Virus record (IMG/VR): IMGVR_UViG_3300006802_000170
Location: 1-44,381 of that record
Length of the DNA stretch: 44,381 bases
Origin: a virus
Strand: one strand, 5' to 3'
Under the pieces are notes generated by a model. It was given only the letters and a program-made list of their open reading frames with translations, was not told where the DNA came from and ran no database searches. The position numbers were made by a program, and so were the translations under genes. Of the stretch, positions 1 through 11,000 are shown piece after piece. Position 1 is the stretch's first letter, and the number at the start of each line of letters is the position of its first letter.

Positions 1-2016
1 AATCAAAATAAAAAAATTACAGCTAAAATAGTAGATAGATCGGAAGGTCATTTAAATTCTGATATAGACTCTGATGGTAAATTTGTACAACATTCTTTAT
101 TAGAAAGTATATCTGATAAGTTAGAAAACTTAAAGTTTTCTGTTGGAGGTAATGGTGGTATATACATGTCTATAGGATCTAATAAAGATACACATCCAGA
201 TTTAGAAAGTTTTACTAGCGCTAAACCTGGAGCTGTATATGTTATAGTTAAACAAGCTGATGGAACTAATGTACCTATAAGAACTTGGGTATCTGGTATA
301 ACTGAAGAAGATGCTAATATTATATATAACACATACAAGGCAATATTAAATAACCCTGCGATATATCAAGATAAGCTTTCTAAAGAATTTAAAGAATCTG
401 TTAATCTAAGTAATTTACCACTAGATTTATCTAAGGTTACATATAAACAGTTATTAGAGTTTTTTGTATTTGAAGGTTCTAAGACTAAAGGAATGGGTAA
501 ACAGGAGTTATTTACATCTAAAGAAGGTGTAAAAATAGCTGGTGAGTTTATAACTATACAAGATTTTAATACTGCTGAAGGGGCTTATAAATTCAAACAA
601 GCTTTAGTTAAAAATAAAAATAGACAAATTAATAGAGTTTATCTAAGTAATGAGAAATATGTTAAGTATCTAGTTGATAATAATATACTTACAACTAACG
701 TTATTAAGAGAGGTGAGAATGTATTTGTACAACCTACATTAACTATAGGTGATTTGAACATTGGCGGAGTTGATGTAGCTAAAACGTCTAACACATCTAC
801 TACAACTTCAACTCAACCACAACAAACAGCTACAGATGCTAAAGCTGAGATAGAAAGAAGAAGAAAGGAGGAGTTAGCTAATGTTGGTATTAAACAAAAA
901 CAAACAGCTTTTCAAAAACTTAGAGAAGCTAAAACATCTGAAGAAAAATTAAATGCTATTAACTTAATAGAAAGAAATGTTGCAGAAGGTTCTACATTAA
1001 GTAAAGAAGAACAAAAAGAAATACAAAAAATAAAAGATACCCTTGCTTCTGAAGGTTATGAAGTACCTAATATTTTAGGCAAACAATTTCACCAAGGAAT
1101 GAGGGTAATCGTTACAAGTTCCATTTCAGATGAAAATCTTGCAGAAGGTGAGGAAGTAATCACTAAAGTATTAGTACCGCAAGTAAATAAAGATGATAAA
1201 ATGGTACAAACTGCTAAAATAGAGGTAACAGTTGGTACTAAAAAAGGAGGATTAACAAGAGAACAATGGCTTGCAGAACAGAAAAAGAAAGAAACAAGAG
1301 TAGATAAAATCAATGCTAAATATGATGCAGAACTAGCTGCTTTAAACAAACCTAATGCATTATCTACAGAAGAAGTAAGATCTAAGCTAGAAGAGTTAAA
1401 ATTAAAGCTATCTAGAGCTAGAAAAGCTAGATCCAAAGAAGCTATACAGAAAGAGATTGATGAACTTTTAGAAGCTAATCCTGTTGTAGGAGAAGGTAAG
1501 GTAGTAGGTAGTGGTGTAGTGGGAGATAAAAATTGGATACCTCCAAGTAAAATGGATAGTATAAATACTTTCCCATTACTAAAAGGCATTGATGTAGTTA
1601 GATATATCCCTGAATCTGTGGCACAAAAAGCATGGGAGTTTTGGGATAAAGAATATGAAACAGGGCAATCTTTACAAAGAGCTAAAGAAAGAGGTGGTTT
1701 TGGAGTAAGTGAAATGGATATGTTTTATCCAAATTGGAGAGAAGAGTCTAGTAAAATTAACGAGGCTGCTACTAAAGAACAACTAGAAGCTGCCAATACT
1801 AACACTAAAGAATCTTCTGATTTAATAAATAATATGTACGGACTTAATAATAATGCGTCATTTACTCCTATTAAAGAAGCTAGATTAAAAAAATATTGGG
1901 AAGATAATAAAGAAGCTATATCTAAAGAATTTAGAGTAAAAAGCTTTACTCAATTAAAAAATATTATTAACTTAGATGAGAAAATTACTAAGTGGATTTT
2001 AGAAAATTGTAAATAA
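1..2016 (+). CDS. Giant virion-type protein, 5'-truncated by window edge
   Basis: The reading frame is already open at base 1, so the gene starts upstream; the first internal ATG (166) is not a convincing start. At least 671 residues are visible. The N-terminal visible part is a mixed alpha/beta region; roughly the middle third is rich in Lys, Glu and Ala with heptad-like character and is probably coiled coil. It ends Cys-Lys-stop, exactly as the next gene does. The stop overlaps the start of the following giant gene by one base (TAATG), so the two are translationally coupled. Position directly before the RNA polymerase gene is that of the large injected or capsid-cargo proteins of crAss-like phages. 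No enzymatic motif was recognised; function is inferred from context only. Confidence 0.8.
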   Translation, partial: NQNKKITAKIVDRSEGHLNSDIDSDGKFVQHSLLESISDKLENLKFSVGGNGGIYMSIGSNKDTHPDLESFTSAKPGAVYVIVKQADGTNVPIRTWVSGITEEDANIIYNTYKAILNNPAIYQDKLSKEFKESVNLSNLPLDLSKVTYKQLLEFFVFEGSKTKGMGKQELFTSKEGVKIAGEFITIQDFNTAEGAYKFKQALVKNKNRQINRVYLSNEKYVKYLVDNNILTTNVIKRGENVFVQPTLTIGDLNIGGVDVAKTSNTSTTTSTQPQQTATDAKAEIERRRKEELANVGIKQKQTAFQKLREAKTSEEKLNAINLIERNVAEGSTLSKEEQKEIQKIKDTLASEGYEVPNILGKQFHQGMRVIVTSSISDENLAEGEEVITKVLVPQVNKDDKMVQTAKIEVTVGTKKGGLTREQWLAEQKKKETRVDKINAKYDAELAALNKPNALSTEEVRSKLEELKLKLSRARKARSKEAIQKEIDELLEANPVVGEGKVVGSGVVGDKNWIPPSKMDSINTFPLLKGIDVVRYIPESVAQKAWEFWDKEYETGQSLQRAKERGGFGVSEMDMFYPNWREESSKINEAATKEQLEAANTNTKESSDLINNMYGLNNNASFTPIKEARLKKYWEDNKEAISKEFRVKSFTQLKNIINLDEKITKWILENCK

Positions 2017-5000
2017 TGAAGTGTATAAACCATAGTCATGCAGAGTATACTGCTTTAAATGAAGTAGTTAACGATAGATTATTATTAGATGTAATAATAA
2101 ATAAGTGGCAAGAAGATAATAAATCTGATGCTTATCCTACAGTTAAAGAGGTTGTTACACTATTGAATAGTAGCAATATACCTTATTATAGTAAAGATTT
2201 TAAAAATGGTGCAATTCAATTTAAAAAGAAAGACAATGAAGTAGATTTTGTACTAAGATCTGTAGAATTGTTAAACTCAGATAAAGCTAAACAAGTATTT
2301 GCTAAAGGAGAGAAGAATAAGTGGGATATGGATAAGATACTACTTGAACTAGGTATCCCAAAGTTACAAAAGCAAATTATATTAAGTTCAGGTAAAACTA
2401 ATAGAGAAGAGATAATTACAGATTTATTAGCTAATTATAGCTATACTATTGAGATTAATACTGCTAAACAAGAATATGATTACGGATCTACTGATCCAGA
2501 ATATAGATTAGATGGTAGTATAATAAATCAAGGAGAACCAACCCAACATTACTCCAACTTAACAGTTCCAGGCGGTACTAATTATACTGAAAATGAAATA
2601 GCTACACCTGCTATTGCACCTAGTATTAAAGGACATGCTGAGTTTGCTACAGATAATGGTATTGGATGGTTTAGAAGTGATGAGGAAAAACCTCATATTA
2701 CTTATGCAGAATCTTTTGAAGAAATAAAGGATTTAGAAAATAAAGGATATCAAAAAATTGGACTAACTGATGATGGCAGTCCTCAATTTGCAAGTCCTAA
2801 TCCCAAAATTCGTAGAATACTAGAAGTACAATCTGATTTGTTTCAGAAAGGTAGAGATGAAAAAGATTTAGTTGCAGGTAGAATAGGAGATATACTAGAA
2901 GGAGGTTCTGGTATTAATGATGATATTTTAGATGAAAAAGACAATAATTTTCTCCAACTCTTAAATAAAGACAACAACTGGGTTACATTCTTTGTTAAAT
3001 CTATTATACAAGACTCTGCTAAGAAAGGATATGAGAAAGTATTATTTCCTACTGGTAATACAGCTAGTAAAGTTGAAGGACATACTACTTTAGAAGAGTT
3101 TAAGAAGCAGAAGGAAGATAGGATTAAAGAGCTTGAAGAGATATTAAAAAATCTTGAAAATGATGATGTTCAAGGAGCTTATGATTTTTCAGCATCTTCT
3201 AATAGTGGTAAATGGAATAGTGCTAATAATGAATTATTAAGTTTAGTACAAGATAACAGAAAAGCATTTGCTATTTATAAATTTCTTATAGGTGATATGG
3301 AAACCTTTAAAGAAATTGTAGATTTTCTAAATGAAAGAGGTATAGAAATACCTTATACAGATAGAATGAGAAGAGCAGATGAAACTATGACAGCAGAAGA
3401 AAAACAATCTGCTATTGATAGTTATAATAATTCCGTATCTGAAAAAACTGATAATAAAAATCAAGTAGAAAAAGATGTATTATCTGAAAACAACTTACAA
3501 GATGAAACTGAATATACACCAGAAGAATTAATTGAAAAATACCCTTTAACAGGAGTTCAAAAAGTTATTTGGAATCTTATAAAAGATGTAGTTAATAAAC
3601 TTGGAATTAAAGTAAAATTTAGTTCAAGTAGAATAACAGAAGGTTTTGATGGTTCTAATAATCCTCAAAATGGAGAAATATTAATTAGACCTTCTACTCT
3701 TAAAAATGGAAGATTCGGTGAAGTTTTAGTACATGAAGTAGTTCATGCCTTAACTACTAAAATTATATCAAGAGTAAATAGTGGAGTAACATCAGGATTA
3801 ACCCAAAAACAAATTAATGCTGTAAAAGGGTTAATGAAATTATTTGAAGCAGTAAAAGCAGATAATAATTTAGATAATAAATATCCTGTAAAAGATGTTT
3901 TTGAGTTTATTGCCCACTTAACTAATGAAGCGTTTGTAAAAGAACTTGAATCAAAAGATAAAAACTTTTTACAAAAAGTAGTTGATTTTATTTTAGATAT
4001 TTTAGGAATAAATAATGCAAATGAATTAAGTAAGAAATATTTACTCGATATAATATCTGATGGTACTTTTTTACAGGAAAATGGAATAACTGTTTTACCT
4101 TCTGATTACGGAAATAATTTACAAGGAAGTAAATCAGAAGAAATACAAAACATTAAGAATGAAATAGCCCAACTTAAACAAGAACTTGAAAGAGTAGAAA
4201 GAGAAGGATTTGGTGCATTAAAACCTATATTTAATTTCTATGAAAACACTGTAACTAACATTCTTAAGAAACAAGGTTATAATGCTAAAGTTGTTACAGA
4301 TGAATATGGTAATACTTGGAATGAAGTAACTATTGATACAACTAGAGATTTAAATACAATAGCTCTAAAGCAGATATCTGAAGCTGTTGATAGATTTACA
4401 TTAAATAAAGAAACTGTAGTTAAGTTAGCAGATCGTCTTAAAAGAAGAACTGGAGTTGACTATGAAGTTGTATCAGCCTCTGAAGCTATAGAGATGCTTA
4501 AGGAAATAAGTACTAAGAAATATACAGTAGATAATTTACCCGCAGGTTTCTATAAAAACGGAGGAATTGTATTTGTAGAAGATAGATTGACTGATGACTT
4601 AGTATGGCATGAGTTTGCACACCCTATAATAGATGCTATATACAAAGATAATCCTAGATTGTTTAATAACCTATACAATGAATTAGATAAGTCACCAGAA
4701 GGCAAAGAAATCATAGCGAGAGTAAAAGCTTTGTATGATAATTTAGAAGAAAATAGTATTGATTTTAAGAAAGAATGTGTAGTTACAGCTATAGGTTATA
4801 TATCAGCTGATAAATTTACATCTAAACAAAGTAAGGGTTTAGTAGCTTATTTACAAGAATTATTAAGAGAGATTTCAGGTTATTTAAAGTTCTTGTTAAA
4901 GAATAATATAACTCCTAATACATTAAGATCTAATGAGTTAACATTAAGTGACATAAGTGATTTAATGGTTAGCGGTCAAGGTAAGTTTAATATAGGATTT

Positions 5001-8000
5001 GATAGTGATGGTTCTACACAGTTTAAGAATAGTAGTATTAAACCTACAATAAACACCTCTAAAGAATGGTCTGGGGATTTAAAATCAAGACCTGTATATA
5101 CTGCAGAAGGAGTTAATACAATGCGTACAGAATCTGCTAAAGCTAATGAGCATTTTGGTAATCCTTTTAGTGCTTCTGGTTATAGTGGTACTATAAAAGT
5201 TCCAGATGTAGCTACCGCTGTTAAAGCTTATAAAGACTGGTTACTTACTGGTTACGCTCAATGGTTAGATTCTGAAGGTTCTGCTGAAGATTTTGCAGGA
5301 AATGTTGAACAACGTAAGTGGATACTTGACCAAATCAATCAAGGTAAACTTGATGGAGCTACATTATTATATGCAGGTAAACTTGCAAATAGAGGGCAAG
5401 GAATGCATCCTACAGCATTAGCTGAAGTAGTAGAGGAATTAAGATCTACACAGTTTAAGAATACTCAACCATCTACTAGTGTTAAAGAAGGTGTGTCAGA
5501 ACTATTTGAATCTAATCCTGAATTAGCTAATGCTGTATATGAAGCTTTAGGGTTTAATAATTCACTTTCTTTAAAAGATGTTTTAAAAGAATATACAGTA
5601 GAAGAATTAAAACAAGGAGTTACACTTAGAAGTTTACAAAACAAAATAGAGGAAAAAGATTTTGAAACAATAAAACGTGCTTATAACTATTTAAAATCTG
5701 AAGAAAAGTATAGACGTATTAAAAATTCTAATGAACAAATTGAAAGTAAATTAGAAAAATTAAGAGAAGAATTAAGACAGACACAAGAAACTAAAGTTGG
5801 TAGTGTTTTAACTATTACAAATGATGAAAATGCTTCTGATTATAGAGCAAAAGTAATAGAAATTAATAAATACTCTGATTATGCTATCTTAAAAGTAAAA
5901 ACAGAAAAAAATAAAGAATATACTATAAGAGTAGAATCAGATGGTAGTACTAAAACTGGATATATTGAAAATTTTGTTTTTAATAGTACAAACGTAGAAA
6001 GTGCTGAAAGTATTAAATCAGAGATAAATAATCTTAAATCTCAATTACAAGATTTAAAATCTGATTATTCTGATTATTATATAGATTATTTTGAAAACAA
6101 TAATCAAATAACCCCACAACAAAAACAACAAGCTCAACAGCAATACTCTCAATACTTAGATACTGTACTTCCTAATAGTCAAGTAAAATATCTTGTTTAT
6201 ATTTTAGGTAATGAAGAATATATAGAAGGATTTAAAAACTTTGTCACTAAACCATCTACTAGTTCTAATGTAGAACAGTTATCTTTAAATTTTGAAGAAT
6301 CTGAAACAGAGGTGTCTAATCAATTCACTCAAGATCAATTAAAAGACATAACTGAACAATTAGCTTATGCCGTATTAAGTAAAGTAGACAACCTTGAAGA
6401 AACTACAGTAGTAGATTATACTATGTTAGATAGAACTTTAGCATCTTTAAGAACTAGAGCAGAAGAAAATGAAGATTTAGAATTACTAGCTAGAGTAGAT
6501 CACGTTATAGCTAATAGTGACTTTTTTAAAGATAAAGTTAGAGCTTATATAAAAGCATTTGGTTTCTCAGAAGATGAGTATGATATTGAAGATGATAATG
6601 GTAATATTGTACCTGTTAATACATTGACAGTATCAGACTTAAAAGATGCTCCGTCTAGAGTTAAATTACTTGTAGCCTTACTACCTACCAGAAATATGGC
6701 AAACTCTTATCTAGGGCTTCCTAAGATGGCTAATTTTCAAGAAAGTTGGAATACTATAAAAGACACATTAGCTGATTTACCAATGACTAATGAAGATGGA
6801 GAATATGAAGATGGAGTAGACTTAATGATAAGCAAGTTGTATGATAAATCAGCAACTAAACCACATTTTAAAATACTAGCTGATAAGTTAGTATCTACAA
6901 ATACATCTGAATTGTTAAAAACTCAATTCTTTAATACATTTAACGGTACAAAAATAAACTACTCTACTACTTTAATAGATAAAAGTGCAGGTATAACAGT
7001 TAGAATAGCTAATTCTAATCTTCAATCTAAAGGAACTACGGTTAGGGATGAATGGGAGAGTAATTTTGTAGATAAAATGGTGACGTTTAAAGACGGTGTA
7101 TTATTTTATAATGAGCTTAAATTAAAAGGATTAGCTACTTTATTACAAACCATTAAAACCCAATTAGATGCAGATAGAAAAAACGGTGGATTAATTTCTA
7201 AAAAAACTTATACTACATTAAGATTAATATTATCTACAGTAGGTATAGATTTATCAAATGAGGCTTTAGATTATGCTATAGAGTCTCAAAATAAAGACAC
7301 TGAAGCAGCTGGATTAACTAGTTTGATATATAATCCTAAAACTGGTATTTTTAATGCGTTAAAAAGTATAGTAGAAAAAGCTGGACAACCTTTAGCAGCT
7401 AGTGGTACAAAATTTAAAACAGAATTAAGTAACCAGAGTTCAATATTACGTTTAGCTGGTTATGAGGCTGAATTTAGAACAGACTTAGGTCAAGCTCAAG
7501 TATTAGGGCCAGACGGTAATGCTTATGGTTTATTTAGTAAAAATAATGCTCTAACTCAACTTTTACAAGAATATAAGAATAATCCAACAATGTTGGAACA
7601 TGTATTATCTACAGCTTACAGCGCTAGTTCTAGGTGGGGTAAATGGATGTTAGAAGATCCTAATAACGCTAAAAATTTATCAATTGTTGTATTAAATAAT
7701 TACAAAGAATTAGGTAAATCCGATAAAGGAGACTCTATTTCTGACTTGAAAGAAGGAGATACATATACTAATGTTATAGATAGAACACTTAAAGGTAACT
7801 TTATAGGGTTAGCAGAAGCTGATAAAGGCAATCAATTTACTTTTTCAGGCCCTCCAGTAGAGAAATCTGATGTTAGAGGAGATTTAAATTATCTATACAT
7901 GGAAGATGATAATGCTGTTAATATATTAATGGATTATCTTAAAGATGAATTAACTAGATGTAGTTTAGTATTTGATCAACTATATGGTGAAAATAAGTTA

Positions 8001-11000
8001 GATAAGAATGAGTTAATCCAACATTATCATTACTCTAAAAAACCTGGAGATGGTAAAGCTAATGGATTAAAGTTGTATTTATTTCCTAATCTAGACTTAC
8101 AAGCTTTAGGATTAATGCTACCTAATGGTAGAGTTGCTGGTCTAACAAATGAAAACTTCTTTAATAATGAAGCTTTAAAAGAAGCAGTTAAACAATCCTT
8201 TTTAAATATTGTTAAAAAAGATATTATTAAGTGTATAAACAAAGGCATTATTGATAGTGAACTTAATAATATAGGAATTGATAATAATACTTTAAATAAG
8301 TATAGTCACGATTTTAAAGTTACAAACGCTATTGCAGATTTTACATTAAATTCTATAATAGGTAATATTGAACAAACTAAACTATTCAATGGAGATCCTG
8401 CTTTATATAAGACAGATAAGAAAGGTAATAGATATACAGATATAACTAAAAGAGTACCTGCTCTTATAGCTCAAGGTACTAGTTTAAGAGTATATAAAGA
8501 TTTATTAGGTAATGATGTAGTTAGAGAGAGATATTCATCAGCAGTAGTTGCCAATATAGAAGCTCCTTCTGCTTATTTTATTAAAGACGGAGAGGTAAAA
8601 CCAGAAATTGTTGATGAAATATATAAAGCATTAAACACTGACGGTGAAGAGACTACTACAAAACAACAAATTATAGACTCTTTATTAGGTTACAAGGATG
8701 TAAATAGAACAGATGCCCAAGCTTGGATAACCATAGATTTATATAAAGAGAGATTAAATGGTTTTGGTAAGTGGACAGATGCTCATGAGGAAGCTTTTAA
8801 TGCTATTAAAGCTGGTAAACCTATAACTGCAGGTAAGGCCATTTTATTTATGCAACCTCTTAAAACAGTACATGTAGAGAGAATTTATAAAAACGGTGCT
8901 TATATCTTACATTATAACAAACAATCAGAAGCTGTTCTTCATCCTTTTTTAATTAACGGTACTAAGTTAAATAACTTAGCTAAAGCTATGGAGACTAATA
9001 AAACTGACCATGTTATAACATTAGACGGTAAAAAAGTAGGAGCATTTGGTATAGCTAATATATTAGATGATAATGGTAATATAAAAGATGCTGACGACAT
9101 TGAATTTACTAATGTTAGGCTATCTAACAGATATGTATTTTTACAACAAGATCTTAAAGCAAAAGGTTTACAAGATACATTAGTTGCGTCACAACCCCCT
9201 AAAGTTGTATTAACAGATGTACAGTTAGATAAAATATATAAAATCAATAATACTGAGGCAATAAAAGGTAAAGATGGTATTCAAGAATTAAACGATGTAA
9301 CTAGTGAATTGTCTAATATAGGATTAGCTGAATTACAAGAAGAGTTAGGTGCAAACCCATTTGTAGATGAACGTAAATTTACAGATAAATTAATAGAGAC
9401 TTTAGAAGAATCAGATACTTCTCAAAACTTTATAGACGGTCTTAAAGAAGGTCTTCCAATTGACTCTATTCCAGGGTTAAGAAACACAACTCAAAATAAG
9501 ACAATGGCCATGACTAGAAACTCTACAGTTAAATTAAAACAACTAGGAGCTTCTTTAATTCAAATGTCTGATTTTGGATTTGTAGGGGTTGAAGGTGAAG
9601 ATGTAAATACATCTATAATTTGGTTTAAAGATCCAACAGAAGATTTATTACCTACTAGAATTGAGAATGGCAAAACAAGGCCTTCTCAGCTACTTATTCC
9701 TTATACACTAATATCTAAGATACCAGGTTGGAGAACTATGACTCCTAAGCAATTAAAAGAAGCCATAGACCCTGATTGTTTAAAAGGTTTTTCTTATAGG
9801 ATTCCAAATCAAGGTCACTCATCAAATGACGTATTTGAAATAGTTGGTATATTACCAGAATCTTGTGGAGATGTTATGATTGCTTATAAAGAGATTACTA
9901 AGAAGACAGGTTCTGACTTTGATATTGATAAGAACTATATAATATTACCAGCTGTTGAATTTGATGCAAAATCTGGTAAATTAAGAAAAATACAATATAA
10001 TAAAGATAGACCTAAAAATGATCCTTATTATAAGAAAGCTTTACAAAATAGAAGGTTAGACTTAATGATGGCATTACTAGGAGATGCTAAAACATATTTT
10101 GCTAACATGTCGCCATTAGATGATCCTTGGTTACCAGATGCTTGCGCTAGACTATATCCTGAACAAGCACAGTTTAATGATTTAGAGTTCTTTACAGGAA
10201 CTCACCAAGCAGACATTAAGATGATATTTGATAGTGCTAAAACACTAGTAGGAGTTGTTGCTAACCATTTATCAGATCATGGAAACTCTCAATCGTATAA
10301 TTTAAGTTTTAATATATATTTAGGTAAAGGTAACTTATCAGACAATAAAAACTCAGCTATATCTAAAATATACGGAGAAACTGGCGTAGCTATATCTAAA
10401 GTATTAAATGCATATGCCAACGGTATCTTAGATGCAGCTAAAGATCCATATATAACTAGAGCAAATATTAATAATATCACTGCTCCTGTAGCTTTCATGC
10501 TAATAAGATGTGGATATGATCCTAATTGGGTAGTAGCTTTTATTGGGCAACCTATAATTAAACAATTTGTAGAAGAATCTGCTAAAAGAGAGTCTAGAAT
10601 ATTTAAACCTACTAGAAATGCAAAAGGTAAAGTTGTAAAAGCATTAGATGTTGTATTAAATGGTCAAGAAGTACCTAAAATATATGACATACCTACAGTT
10701 AAACAACTTGAAGATAATTTGAAAACTCCAAGTAAATTATTAGATTTAGATGTATTAGCAATGTTTCTAAGATATCAAGAATCAGCTAAAGACTTATCAG
10801 CTAGCATTAGAATATCTAAACAAGATGTAAACGGTGGAGGTAAATCATTAGCGCATGCTAACGCTTTAAATAATGATATAATTAAATTAGTCAATAAGAA
10901 AACAATAGTCAATCTAGATAAAAAATTAGGTCTAGTAATAGACGATGAAACAAAATTAGTTGAAGTTGACTATGACGGTCTACCTGTAATGAACGGTAGT

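Noticed and set aside
1089-1589. Minus-strand open frame of 166 codons inside the first giant gene, and similar antisense frames at 8030, 8939 and 10289
   Set aside because: Antisense shadows of long coding regions; low-complexity Ser/Leu translations and no leaders.
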